Assembly (NCBI GenBank): GCA_937889545.1 | Contig: CALAOT010000110.1 | Location: 1-62,624, forward strand | Direction of reading: 5' to 3' | Source of the DNA: an uncultured Opitutaceae bacterium | GTDB lineage: Bacteria > Verrucomicrobiota > Verrucomicrobiia > Opitutales > Opitutaceae | Length of the DNA: 62,624 nucleotides | Notes under the pieces: model-generated | What the model saw: only the letters and a program-made list of their open reading frames with translations | Told to the model about the DNA's origin: nothing | Database searches by the model: none | In this document: positions 17,560 to 26,841 of the stretch, piece after piece | How positions within the stretch are numbered: position 1 is the first letter of the stretch | Layout of the letters: each line of letters opens with the position of its first letter | Made by a program: the position numbers and the translations under genes

Positions 17560-20367
17560 ATGCCCGATTCCCTTGATGACCTGGCCCGCTCGCTGCTCGC
17601 GTTCCCCGCCGACGCGGGCCGGGCCGACCGGATCGCGGCCTGCAAGGGGTTCCTCAAGGAGGCCATGGCCGGCCTTCGCACCCGCCACGACCACGGCGCC
17701 TCCGGCCTCGAGGTCGAGCACGGAAGGTCCGCCATCATCGACGCCATCATCCTGCGGCTCTTCGACCAGGCGATCGAGGCGTACGCCCGGGCCCGGGGCC
17801 CCGCGCCGGCGGCGGTCTCGATGATAGCCCTGGGGGGGTACGGGCGCCGCGAGCTCGCGCCGTGGAGCGACGTCGACGTCATGTTCCTCTACCCGGCGAA
17901 GTCCAAGCCGGCCGTGGTCGAGCCGTTCCAGGCGCACCTCACCCAGGAGGTGCTCTACCCCCTCTGGGACTGCGCCCTCAAGGTCGGCCACTCCACGCGC
18001 ACGGTGGACGACGTGTTCACCCAGGCGAAGAGGGAGATCCAGACGATGACCTCGCTCCTCGAGGCGCGCTACCTCGCCGGATCCGCCGCCCTCTGCGACT
18101 CGTTCCTGCTGGCCTACCGGACGTTCTACACGACGGATGACCCCAAGGGCTACATACTCGCCCGGCTCGAGGACCAGGCCTCGCGCCGGGCCAAGTTCGG
18201 GAACACCGTCTTCAACCAGGAACCCGACGTCAAGAACGGCGTCGGCGGGCTGCGCGACTACCAGAACGCCCTCTGGATGGCGCGGGTAAAGCTCGGCATC
18301 ACCCGGATGGACCAGCTGGCAGAGGAGGGCCACCTGAGCGGCGCGGAGGCGAGCGAGTTCGACCGCGCCTACGATTTCCTGCTGCGCGTGCGCAACGAGC
18401 TGCATTTCGAGAGCCCGCGGCCGACCGATGTCCTCAACCTCGATTCGCAGGGGCGGGTCGCCTGGAACCTGGGCTACACCCAACCCGTCCTGCTCGCGCG
18501 CGTGGAGCGGTTCATGCAGGACTACTACCGCTCCGCGCAGACGATCCACCGGATCTCGACGACGATCGAGAGCCGGCTCGCCGTGACGATCGGCAGGAAG
18601 TCGAGCGGGGCCAGGGTCTCGATCCGGGAGACCCTGAAGATCGCGCGCCTGCGCAGGGCCAGGCGCGTGGACGGGTTCATCGTTCGCGGCCGCGAGCTCG
18701 CGGCGGAGGCCCCGAACGTGTTCGAGTCCGACCCGGTGCGGATGATCCGGGTGTTCCGGCACTGCCAGCTGCTCGACTGCACGGTCGACTTCCATCTCGC
18801 CCTGCTGATCCGCAAGTCGCTGCCCCTGATGGCCAACATCTCCGTGTCCCCCGACGCCGGCATCGCCTTCCGGGCCATCCTGTCAGAGTCGGGCGCGGTC
18901 TACTCCGCCCTGCAGCGGATGCACGAGCTGGGCGTCCTGGGGAGGTTCATCCCCGAATTCGACGCCCTCACGTGCCTCGTCCAGCACGAGTTCTACCATA
19001 GATATACCGCTGATATACATACACTTAATGCAATCCACGAGCTCGACCTGATCTTCACCGACGCGGAGCCGATCAAGATCAAGTACCGCAGCGTCCTGCA
19101 CGAGGTCGGGGACCCGGCGCTGGTCTACCTAACCCTTCTCCTGCACGACATCGGGAAGGCCGAGGGCATCCCGAACCACTCCGAGGCGGGCGTCCGGCTG
19201 GCGGAGCCCATCATGGAGCGGCTCGCCGTTTCGCCTCGCGGACGCGAGCTCGTCACATTTGTTATAAAGAATCATCTCGCGATGGCACGATTCTGGCAGA
19301 AGCGGGATGTCGATGATCCCAAGACATCAGCGAGTTTCGCGGAACTGGTCGGCGACGCCGAGCGCCTCAGGTGCCTGTACGTGCACACCTTCTGCGACTC
19401 CCGGGGGACATCCTCGGACCTGTGGAACAGCTACAAGGACACCCTCCACACCACCCTCTACCGCAACACTCTCGAGCGCCTGAGGCTCGGGTCCGCCATC
19501 GATGCAAGCCATGAGGAGAAGCGCAAGATGACCGAACAGGAACTAATCGCCAAGAGGATCCCGGGCATAAGCGACGACGAGATCGCGGCCCATTTCAGCC
19601 TTCTTCCGGACCGCTACTTCATCCTCACGGACGGGAGCGAGATCACGCTCCACATCCAGATGGTGAACAAGCTGCTGAAGTCGATCACGGCAACCGACTC
19701 GGTCGGCTCGCTCCGACCGGTGGTCGACTGGAAGGACGACCTCAACCGCTCGGTCACGGTGGTCAACGTGGTCACGTGGGACCGGGCGGGCCTTTTCTAC
19801 AAGCTCGCGGGCGCCTTCAGCGCCGCGGGCCTCAACATCCTCGGGGCCAAGGTCATCTCGAGGACCGACCACATCGCGATCGACACCTTCTACCTCGTCG
19901 AGCCCGGCCGGGGCGTAGTCCAGAACGCCGCCGCCCAGGAGTCGTTCGCAAAGTTCATCGAGTCCGCGCTCATGTCGAGCGCGGACCTCTATCCCGAGAT
20001 CCTCGCCCAGGCCAAGAGGATCGCGGCGAGCCGGTACATCTACTCGAACGGCGGCGAGGCCCTCCACAGCTCGTTCCCCCCCACCGTCGAGGTCTACCAC
20101 GAGATCTCGATGCAGCGCACGATCGTCGAGGTCCAGGCGCGGGATCAGATCGGGCTCCTGTACCGGCTGGCCAAGGCGATCTTCGATTTCGGGTTCGACA
20201 TCACCTTCGCACGGATCGGGACGGAGCGCGGGGTGGCGATCGACACCTTCTACATAGAGAGCGCGAACCATGAGCCGGTGGAGGACCCCGCCAGGCTGCT
20301 CGGGCTGCGCAACGCGCTGAACGAGGTCATCTCCCCGGCGCCGGCCCCGGCGCCCGAGGGCGCCTGA
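17560..20367 (+). CDS. glnD: [Protein-PII] uridylyltransferase / uridylyl-removing enzyme
   Basis: Nitrogen sensor that uridylylates and deuridylylates PII according to glutamine. 935 aa with the expected order: nucleotidyltransferase site GYGRRELAPWSDVDVMFLY (about residues 93-111), the PII-UTase middle domain, the HD phosphohydrolase with LLLHDIGKAEG (about 526), and two C-terminal ACT domains (VVTWDRAGLFYKLAGAFSAA near 735 and VQARDQIGLLYRLAKAIF near 855). Within an otherwise GC-rich gene two short stretches (18995-19032 and 19255-19330) use AT-rich, rare codons around the HD domain. No PII gene is adjacent. Confidence 0.96.
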   Translation: MPDSLDDLARSLLAFPADAGRADRIAACKGFLKEAMAGLRTRHDHGASGLEVEHGRSAIIDAIILRLFDQAIEAYARARGPAPAAVSMIALGGYGRRELAPWSDVDVMFLYPAKSKPAVVEPFQAHLTQEVLYPLWDCALKVGHSTRTVDDVFTQAKREIQTMTSLLEARYLAGSAALCDSFLLAYRTFYTTDDPKGYILARLEDQASRRAKFGNTVFNQEPDVKNGVGGLRDYQNALWMARVKLGITRMDQLAEEGHLSGAEASEFDRAYDFLLRVRNELHFESPRPTDVLNLDSQGRVAWNLGYTQPVLLARVERFMQDYYRSAQTIHRISTTIESRLAVTIGRKSSGARVSIRETLKIARLRRARRVDGFIVRGRELAAEAPNVFESDPVRMIRVFRHCQLLDCTVDFHLALLIRKSLPLMANISVSPDAGIAFRAILSESGAVYSALQRMHELGVLGRFIPEFDALTCLVQHEFYHRYTADIHTLNAIHELDLIFTDAEPIKIKYRSVLHEVGDPALVYLTLLLHDIGKAEGIPNHSEAGVRLAEPIMERLAVSPRGRELVTFVIKNHLAMARFWQKRDVDDPKTSASFAELVGDAERLRCLYVHTFCDSRGTSSDLWNSYKDTLHTTLYRNTLERLRLGSAIDASHEEKRKMTEQELIAKRIPGISDDEIAAHFSLLPDRYFILTDGSEITLHIQMVNKLLKSITATDSVGSLRPVVDWKDDLNRSVTVVNVVTWDRAGLFYKLAGAFSAAGLNILGAKVISRTDHIAIDTFYLVEPGRGVVQNAAAQESFAKFIESALMSSADLYPEILAQAKRIAASRYIYSNGGEALHSSFPPTVEVYHEISMQRTIVEVQARDQIGLLYRLAKAIFDFGFDITFARIGTERGVAIDTFYIESANHEPVEDPARLLGLRNALNEVISPAPAPAPEGA

Positions 20368-20456
20368 CGGCGCGGGATCCCGGGGGGCGCCCTTCCCGGC
20401 CGCCGCCGGCCCCATAATCCCTTGCGCGGGCCCATTGCTCCTGCACGACTGGAGTC

Positions 20457-22154
20457 ATGACCGACGAAGCGGACCTGACGGCTCTCCACGCCATCTCCTG
20501 CCTTGCGTCGGGCACGGACGACCCCGGCGCCGCCACACGGGAGATCCTCGAGCTCATCTCCCGCGTGTTCGGGTCCGACAGCAGCCTGATCGCGTTCCAG
20601 AACCCGGAGACGCAGAAGCTCGAGATCGAGGCGGGCCTCGGGCTCCCGGCCGACGCCGAGCGCTCGCTCCCCCCGGGCCAGGGGATCCCCGGCTGGGTCG
20701 CATGGCACGCCCGGCCCCTCCTGGTGCCCGATTCGCTGGCCGATCCGAGGAGCAGGCCCATCCGCGGCGAGACGCGCTGCGAGATGGCCGCCCCGCTGCT
20801 GCTCTCGGACGGGCGCGGGCTCGGCGTGGTCGCGCTCGGCCGCGATCTGCGCGGATCCTACGGCGCCGGCGACCTCGCCCGCCTTGTCCGCCTTTCGGAT
20901 GAGGCGGCCCGGGTCCTCGGCCGCCTCTGGGACCTGCGCCACCTCCGCGGAAAGGCCAGGCAGCTGGAGGCGCTGATCGCCACCGGCCAGGCGCTCGTGG
21001 GCAAGCTCGAGCAGCGCGGGCTCTTCGACACGCTGACGCGCGACGCGTCGGCGATGATGCAGGCCCGGGCGTGCGCGTTCTTCCTGCACGACCCGCGCTC
21101 GGCGTGCCTGCGGCTCGCATCGTACACGGGCGAGGCGGAGACGCTGTCCCCCGAGGGCGACCTCCCGCTGCGGTCCTGCCTCTTCGCCTCGGTCGTGCAC
21201 GCGAGGAGGCCCGTCTCGTTCGCCGACATCCGGTCGCCGGAGTTCCTCGACCTGCTGGACCTGCCGCGGGATCCCGCGATCCGGTCCGTCCTCGCCGCCC
21301 CGATGCTCTTCGAGGGCGAGGTGCTGGGGGTGCTGGCCGTCTTCACGGACAGGCCGCGGCTCTTTGACGACGACGAGAAGCGCGTGTGCAGCGCCCTTGC
21401 GGGCATGGGCGCCGTCGCCCTGCAGAACTCCCGCCTCTACGCCCGGGTGTTCGCGAGCGAGGAATCGCTGCGCAAGAACGAGCGCCTGACGACGCTCGGC
21501 CTCCTCGCCGCGGAGATCGCCCACGAGATCAGGAACCCCCTGACCGTCCTCAAGCTCCTCCACGGCGGCCTCGGCCTCGACTTCGCCGAGGGCGACCCGC
21601 GCCGGACCGACATGCGCGTCATCGGCGAGAAGCTCGACCAGCTCGAGGCCATCGTGACCCGCGTGCTCAACTTCGCCAGGGCTCCGACGAGCCTGCACTC
21701 GCGCTACCAGGCCGCGGAGATCGTCGGGGACACGCTCGTCCTCATCCGGCTCAAGCTCGCGCAGAGCAAGATCCGGGTGTCCTTCGAGCCGCCCGCCCGC
21801 TCGATCGTCGTCGAGGGCCACAAGGGCCAGCTGCAGCAGGTGCTCCTCAACCTGCTCATCAACTCCATGCAGGCCATGCCGGAGGGGGGCGACATCACCC
21901 TGAGGCTAGGGTCTGAGGTCCGCGGATCGGCCCAGTACGCCGTCATCGACGTCGCGGACACGGGCTCGGGCATCCCCGACGCCGTCCGCGAGCGGATCTT
22001 CGACTCGTTCCTGACCGGGCGGCCCGACGGGACCGGGCTCGGGCTCGCGATCGCGAAGCGGATCCTCCAGGGCCACAACGGCGACATTTCGCTCGTCAGC
22101 TCGAGCCCGGCGGGGACGACGCTGCAGATCACGCTCCCGCTGGCGCGCGCCTAG
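20457..22154 (+). CDS. Soluble GAF-domain sensor histidine kinase
   Basis: 565 aa, no membrane segment. Two GAF-like domains (about residues 10-155 and 180-330) precede a HisKA helix with the phospho-acceptor H356 in AEIAHEIRNPLTV and an HATPase domain with N-box LLNLLINSMQAMPEGG, G1 VADTGSGIPD and G2 GTGLGLAIAKR. It probably senses a small cytoplasmic ligand or redox state and phosphorylates an unlinked response regulator; none is adjacent. It sits 90 bp behind glnD on the same strand, so a nitrogen link is possible but unproven. Confidence 0.9.
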   Translation: MTDEADLTALHAISCLASGTDDPGAATREILELISRVFGSDSSLIAFQNPETQKLEIEAGLGLPADAERSLPPGQGIPGWVAWHARPLLVPDSLADPRSRPIRGETRCEMAAPLLLSDGRGLGVVALGRDLRGSYGAGDLARLVRLSDEAARVLGRLWDLRHLRGKARQLEALIATGQALVGKLEQRGLFDTLTRDASAMMQARACAFFLHDPRSACLRLASYTGEAETLSPEGDLPLRSCLFASVVHARRPVSFADIRSPEFLDLLDLPRDPAIRSVLAAPMLFEGEVLGVLAVFTDRPRLFDDDEKRVCSALAGMGAVALQNSRLYARVFASEESLRKNERLTTLGLLAAEIAHEIRNPLTVLKLLHGGLGLDFAEGDPRRTDMRVIGEKLDQLEAIVTRVLNFARAPTSLHSRYQAAEIVGDTLVLIRLKLAQSKIRVSFEPPARSIVVEGHKGQLQQVLLNLLINSMQAMPEGGDITLRLGSEVRGSAQYAVIDVADTGSGIPDAVRERIFDSFLTGRPDGTGLGLAIAKRILQGHNGDISLVSSSPAGTTLQITLPLARA

Positions 22155-22161
22155 CGGGCGG

Positions 22162-22788
22162 TCACTCCTCCAGCTCGACGTTCCAGTACGCGATGTCGAG
22201 GAAGTCCTTCCAGATCTCGCGGTGCCGGGTGCCCAGCACCATGGAAATGACCGGCCTCCACTTCGGGCGCGCGGGCTTGCGGATGAGCCGCATCCCTGCC
22301 TCGTGGGGAAGGCGGTTGGACTTGCGCGTGTTGCACCTGACGCAGGAGCAGACGATGTTCTCCCACGTGGTCCTCCCGCCGTAGTCGCGCGGGATCACGT
22401 GGTCCAGGTTGAGCTCCTCGCGCGCAAAGGCGCGCCCGCAGTACTGGCAGGAGTTCTTGTCGCGCTCGAATACGTTGTTGCGCGTGAGCTTGAGCTCCTT
22501 GCAGGGAAGCTTGTCGAAGAAGGTCAGCAGGATCACCCGCGGCAGGCGGATCGTGCGGGTCGGCGTGTGCACCGCCTCCATCTCGGCGATCGGCGGGTTG
22601 CTGGCCGAGAAGTCGATCCAGTCCATCATCGAGAACATCCTGAAGTCGTCGTCCAGGTGGAGGACGACGTGGGCGTGCCCGCGCGCGAGAAGCCCGAACG
22701 CCCGCCGGGCGCCAACGATGTTGACCGCCTGCCACAGCCGGTTGAGGACGAGTACGGGTTGGTCGAGGGCTGCCTCCATAACTGGCAT
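22162..22788 (-). CDS. HNH endonuclease family protein
   Basis: 208 aa. The HNH core is clear: a CxxC pair in SCQYCGRAF, LDHVIPRDYGG with the catalytic His, WENIVCSCVRCNTRKSN with the second Cys pair. Proteins of this kind (DLNRLWQ-type start VLVLNRLWQAVNIV) are widespread single-copy genes of unknown role, not obviously linked to phage or restriction here. Convergent with the kinase, with 7 bp between stops. Confidence 0.88.
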   Translation of the reverse strand: MPVMEAALDQPVLVLNRLWQAVNIVGARRAFGLLARGHAHVVLHLDDDFRMFSMMDWIDFSASNPPIAEMEAVHTPTRTIRLPRVILLTFFDKLPCKELKLTRNNVFERDKNSCQYCGRAFAREELNLDHVIPRDYGGRTTWENIVCSCVRCNTRKSNRLPHEAGMRLIRKPARPKWRPVISMVLGTRHREIWKDFLDIAYWNVELEE

Positions 22789-22896
22789 CGAGATAGCGAC
22801 TTCCCGCCTCGGCTGTCAAGCGGCGGGCCCGGAGCCGGGAAATTCCCAAAATCTCGCTATCCAAGCGCGCAAAAAGCCGATACGGCTACGGGAAAC

Positions 22897-24855
22897 ATGT
22901 CCCTGAAATCGATCATCTTCGGCCGCGAGAGATCCCTTACGGAGAGGAACCTGTTTCACCACATCTCGCTGATCGCCCTTTTCGCATGGGTCGGGCTCGG
23001 CGCGGACGGGCTCTCGTCGTCTTGCTACGGCCCGGAGGAGACGTTCAAGGCGCTCGGCGAGTACCCCCACCTCAGCCTCTTCGTGGCCCTCGCCTCGGTC
23101 ATCACGATCATCGCGATCTGCGCGAGCTATTCGCAGATCATATCGCTGTTCCCGACGGGCGGGGGGGGCTACCTCGTGGCGAGCAAGCTCCTGTCGCCCG
23201 CGATGGGGGTCTTCTCGGGCTGCGCCCTCCTGATCGACTACGTCCTCACCATCACGCTGTCGGTGGCGAGCGGCTCTGACGCGCTGTTCAGCCTCTTCCC
23301 GGCCTCGGCGCAGGCGTTCAAGCTGGCGTTCGCGATCGCGGGGCTGATCGGGCTCACCCTGGTCAACATGCGCGGCGTGAAGGAGTCGGTCCTCATCTGG
23401 GTCCCGATCTTCGGGGTCTTCGTCCTCACCCACACGTTCGCGATCGTGTACGCCGTGGCCACCCACGCCTCCGGCCTGCAGGGGGTAGCGACGGCCACGG
23501 CGCACGAGGTCCACGCCGTGAGCTCCACCGTCGGCGTGTGGGGCCTCATGGCTCTCCTGCTCAAGGCCTACAGCATGGGCGCCGGCACGTACACGGGCAT
23601 CGAGGCCGTGAGCAACGGGCTGCCCGTCCTGCGCGAGCCCCGGGTCCGCACGGGCCGCCGGACCATGGTGTACATGGGGGTCTCCCTGGCCGTCACGGTC
23701 GCGGGCCTGCTCGTCGCCTACCAGCTCTACGGTGTCCACGTCCACGTGGGGATGACGCTCAACGCCGTCCTCTTCGACAGGATGACGTCGGGATGGGGCC
23801 ACACCACGGCGGGCGCCTTTGTCATCGTGACCCTCGTGTCGGAGGCGGCGCTCCTGATCATCGCCGCGCAGACCGGGTTCCTCGACGGGCCCCGCGTCCT
23901 GGCCAACATGGCCCTCGACCGCTGGTTTCCCACGCGCTTCGCCAACCTGAGCGAGCGGCTCGTGACGCAGAACGGAATCCTCCTGATGGGTTCCGCCGGC
24001 TTCCTGATGATGGTGTCGACGCGGGGGTCCGTGGACCTCCTTGTCATCTTCTACTCGATCAACGTGTTCATCACCTTCTCGCTCTCCCAGCTCGGGATGG
24101 TCCGCCACTGGTGGCAGATGCGCGCGACGGACAGGACCTGGAGGCAGAAGCTCGCCGTCAACGGGTTCGGCTTCGTGCTGACGGCGTCCATCCTGGTCTC
24201 GCTCACCGCCGTGAAATTCTTCGAGGGCGGCTGGGCCACGCTCTTCATCACGGGCGTCCTCGTCGCCGCGGCCTTCGCGATCAAGCGCCACTACGCGGGG
24301 GTCGCGGTGCAGTTGAAGCGCCTGGACTCAATCGTCGAGGCGGCGGAGATCGAGTCGACCTCGGCGCCGCCGGAGCCCAAGGCTGCCGACCGGAAGGCCC
24401 GCACGGCCGTGATCCTGGTAAACGGGTTCAACGGGCTCGGCCTCCACACGCTCCTCAACGTGCCCCGCATGTTCGGCGACACCTTCCGCAACTTCGTGTT
24501 CGTCCAGGTGGGCTCCGTCGACGCCGGCAATTTCAAGGGCGCGGCGGACATCGACGCCCTGCGCGCCCACACGGAGTCCGAGGCGGCGCGCTACGTCCAC
24601 TTCGCCGCGTCGCGCGGCTACGGCTCGAGGTCCTACACGGCGATCGGCTACGACGTCGTCGGGGAGGTGATGAAGCTCGCGCGCGATGCCGCCTCGGACT
24701 TCCCCAACCATGTCTTCTTCGCGGGCCAGCTGCTCTTCACAAACGAGACCAACGTGACCCGCTGGCTGCACAATCACACCGTGTTCACGCTCCAGCGGCG
24801 CTTCTTCCTCTCAAACCTTCCCTTTGTGATCCTGCCGATCCGCGTCGACGCATGA
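22897..24855 (+). CDS. APC-superfamily permease with C-terminal cytoplasmic domain
   Basis: 652 aa from ATG 22897; the frame is open upstream, but that part has no family resemblance. About 12 transmembrane helices (residues 20-465), with the helix-1 motif GLGADGLSSSCYGPEE and helix-2 SLFPTGGGGYLVASKL typical of amino acid/polyamine/organocation carriers, closest in feel to KUP/APC-like transporters. A soluble C-terminal domain (about 505-652: TAVILVNGFNGLGLHTLLNV) has a nucleotide-binding look. Substrate not decidable (amino acid or potassium). Confidence 0.85.
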   Translation: MSLKSIIFGRERSLTERNLFHHISLIALFAWVGLGADGLSSSCYGPEETFKALGEYPHLSLFVALASVITIIAICASYSQIISLFPTGGGGYLVASKLLSPAMGVFSGCALLIDYVLTITLSVASGSDALFSLFPASAQAFKLAFAIAGLIGLTLVNMRGVKESVLIWVPIFGVFVLTHTFAIVYAVATHASGLQGVATATAHEVHAVSSTVGVWGLMALLLKAYSMGAGTYTGIEAVSNGLPVLREPRVRTGRRTMVYMGVSLAVTVAGLLVAYQLYGVHVHVGMTLNAVLFDRMTSGWGHTTAGAFVIVTLVSEAALLIIAAQTGFLDGPRVLANMALDRWFPTRFANLSERLVTQNGILLMGSAGFLMMVSTRGSVDLLVIFYSINVFITFSLSQLGMVRHWWQMRATDRTWRQKLAVNGFGFVLTASILVSLTAVKFFEGGWATLFITGVLVAAAFAIKRHYAGVAVQLKRLDSIVEAAEIESTSAPPEPKAADRKARTAVILVNGFNGLGLHTLLNVPRMFGDTFRNFVFVQVGSVDAGNFKGAADIDALRAHTESEAARYVHFAASRGYGSRSYTAIGYDVVGEVMKLARDAASDFPNHVFFAGQLLFTNETNVTRWLHNHTVFTLQRRFFLSNLPFVILPIRVDA

Positions 24856-24891
24856 GCAGCCGGAGCCGGATCCCTCGCGGGCGGCCGCCCG

Positions 24892-26055
24892 CTAATCCAG
24901 AAGCACCTGCCATTGGTTCTCCCTCGCCGCACGCGCCGCCTTGAGGGCCCCAAGCGCCACGTAGCGCTGGAAGTCCTGACCGGCCAGCCGGACCTTCGGG
25001 GACTCGTAGCCGTCGTCGGCGAGCTTCTTCTGCAGCACCGTGTCGATGCCGCGGATCTGCGAGCCGCCGCCGGTGACGATGATGTTCTGCAGAAGCGTCA
25101 CCACCGAATCCGACGAGGCCGACTCGATCAGCGTGGTGAGGGCCGGGTAGATCCTTTCAATCAGCGCGTTGCAGGCGCTTCCGATCGCATCTGCGAGCTC
25201 GAGAGTGCGGCCCTTGCCGCCGATGACGACCTTGACGTCGAGCGGCTTCCGGCTCGGGCCGACATAGGCGTGGGCCTCCTTGATCTCGCGCACGCTGAGC
25301 CGCGAAAGGCCGTTGTTCGGATAGGTCCGGTTGAGCTCCTCGTGGATGATCTCGTCGATCGCGTCGCCGGCAAAGGGGATGCTGATCTGGTCCTCGCGGG
25401 TCGGGAAATAGCCCTGCACGAGGCAGACGTCGCTTGTGCCCGCCCCGATGTCGATGAAGAGGGAATTGACCACAGGGTCGACGTATCCCGGCTGCTTGAC
25501 CCGGGAGTCGTCGCGAAAGCCGAGCGCCGCAAGGAAAGGCTCGGGAATGAGGAGAATGCGGGAAAAGATGCCTTGCGCCGAGCGCCGGATCCCCTCGCGC
25601 GCCTGCTCCCCGGCGTTCGCGGGCACGCCCACCACGGCGCGGATCTCCGCCTTTCCGGAGGGATCGGCCAGCAGGCGGACGTGCTGCATGAAATCGCGAG
25701 CAGCCTCTGGACGTGCGATCACACCCTCCGCGAGCGGCGCCATGAGCTCGACGTGCAGCCGCTGACGCAACGCATCCTCGCCGTATAGGATCCGGACGTT
25801 TCCCGTTATGATCCCGTCGACGATGCCGTCCTTGACGTAGCCGACGACAGACGGAACCACCTTGCTAACCGCGATATCGGTCGATTCGGGCGGCCCGGCG
25901 AGGATGCAGGACTTGTTGGTGCCAAGATCGAGGCCGATAAGGAGCCTGGTTGGCTTGCCGGATGGCGTTCTGGGCGCGCTGCCTTGGGTGACGGCGGGCG
26001 ATGGGCTGGACGCGGACGTGGGCGCGGGGGGTCTTTCGATTGTGAGCAGTGACAT
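24892..26055 (-). CDS. MamK-like bacterial actin
   Basis: 387 aa actin-fold ATPase. Phosphate-1 loop GLDLGTNKSC (41-50), phosphate-2 loop DIGAGTSDVC (202-211) and adenosine motif TGGGSQIRG (328-336). Beyond the generic actin motifs, it matches the magnetosome filament protein MamK, as I remember that sequence, in VPSVVGYVKD (68-76), RAVVGVPANA (139-148), LLIPEPFLAALGF (168-180), REDQISI (220-226) and LLQNIIVTGGGS. MreB- or FtsA-type insertions and a C-terminal amphipathic helix are absent. A Pro/Ser/Ala-rich tail of ~35 residues precedes the fold. No mam genes are in the window, so a magnetosome role is not implied; it likely forms filaments of unknown use. 38 bp behind a small gene that looks like its operon partner. 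Confidence 0.85.
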   Translation of the reverse strand: MSLLTIERPPAPTSASSPSPAVTQGSAPRTPSGKPTRLLIGLDLGTNKSCILAGPPESTDIAVSKVVPSVVGYVKDGIVDGIITGNVRILYGEDALRQRLHVELMAPLAEGVIARPEAARDFMQHVRLLADPSGKAEIRAVVGVPANAGEQAREGIRRSAQGIFSRILLIPEPFLAALGFRDDSRVKQPGYVDPVVNSLFIDIGAGTSDVCLVQGYFPTREDQISIPFAGDAIDEIIHEELNRTYPNNGLSRLSVREIKEAHAYVGPSRKPLDVKVVIGGKGRTLELADAIGSACNALIERIYPALTTLIESASSDSVVTLLQNIIVTGGGSQIRGIDTVLQKKLADDGYESPKVRLAGQDFQRYVALGALKAARAARENQWQVLLD

Positions 26056-26093
26056 ATTGGTGGGATTGATCCGGTTGGGAATGATGGGCCCGA

Positions 26094-26519
26094 TCAGGGC
26101 GAGCCGGCGCGATCCTGCGCCAGCATCTCGTCAATGTAGTCGGCGATTCCGCGCGCCTCGCCGCCGGGTCCCGGCTCCTTCCTTTCGGGAGCGGGACTCA
26201 TCCCCGTCCGCCCGCGCTCCGGCGCGAAGACGCGCAGGCGCTCGGAGAGCATGGGCGCCAGGACCTCGGCGAACGCCACAGCCGCGTCCATGCGCTCCCT
26301 TTCCTCGGTCATCAGCGCCTTGAATCGCGCGTCGGCCTCGAGTCCGCCCCCCGGGACGGCGCGAACCTGCACCGCAGCGAGTTCGGTGTCCTCGATTCGC
26401 TGCGCCTCCGCGATCAGCCCCTTCGACCGCAGGAGCCACACGCGCCGACAGATCCTGCGCGCCTCGGTCCAAGGCGCTTCAAGTGGGAGGAGGGTGTATG
26501 CCAGCGGGATCAACGGCAC
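26094..26519 (-). CDS. Hypothetical protein, possible partner of the MamK-like actin
   Basis: 141 aa, GTG start 26519. No known domain recognised. The first ~100 residues are helical and charged (RICRRVWLLRSKGLIAEAQR, ERERMDAAVAFAEVLAPML); a Gly/Pro-rich linker (about 105-122) leads to a short C-terminal helix GIADYIDEMLAQDRAGSP that looks like a docking peptide. Same strand and 38 bp from the actin gene, so co-expression is likely; a role in filament regulation is only inference. Confidence 0.55.
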   Translation of the reverse strand: MPLIPLAYTLLPLEAPWTEARRICRRVWLLRSKGLIAEAQRIEDTELAAVQVRAVPGGGLEADARFKALMTEERERMDAAVAFAEVLAPMLSERLRVFAPERGRTGMSPAPERKEPGPGGEARGIADYIDEMLAQDRAGSP

Positions 26520-26559
26520 CGCACTGGACAGCGAACGGCCGGAGCGGTTCGGAAGTTTC

Positions 26560-26841
26560 TTAGCGCCCCGCCTTCCAGCTCACGTACATCTCCTCGACCT
26601 TCGCCCTCGCCCAGGGGGTCTTCCGCAGGAACACGAGGCTGGACCTGACGCTCGGGTCAAAGAGGAAGCACCGGATGGGGACGCGTCTGCCCATCTCCTC
26701 CCAGCCGCGATGCGCCGCCAGCTCGTTCAGCTGCTGCTCGAGCGTGACGCCGTGCAATAGGTCGGCGGATCCGGAGCCGGTCGGCCCGCGCCCCGCCCCG
26801 GAAAGGGCGGCGCGCTCATCCGCCTGTTCCCGCGGCGTCAC
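26560..26841 (-). CDS. VF530/DUF2132-family protein
   Basis: 93 aa. The C-terminal two thirds match the small VF530 fold: LHGVTLEQQLNELAAHRGWE, IRCFLFDPSVRSSLVFLRK and TPWARAKVEEMYV, the latter almost diagnostic. The solved member from Vibrio fischeri was proposed to bind DNA; the role is unknown. The first ~27 residues are a low-complexity extension. Start 26841 overlaps the ROK kinase stop (ATGA). Confidence 0.85.
   Translation of the reverse strand: MTPREQADERAALSGAGRGPTGSGSADLLHGVTLEQQLNELAAHRGWEEMGRRVPIRCFLFDPSVRSSLVFLRKTPWARAKVEEMYVSWKAGR

Noticed and set aside
22222-22896. Upstream extension of the APC permease frame
   Set aside because: It is the antisense of the HNH nuclease gene; the carrier N-terminus fits ATG 22897.
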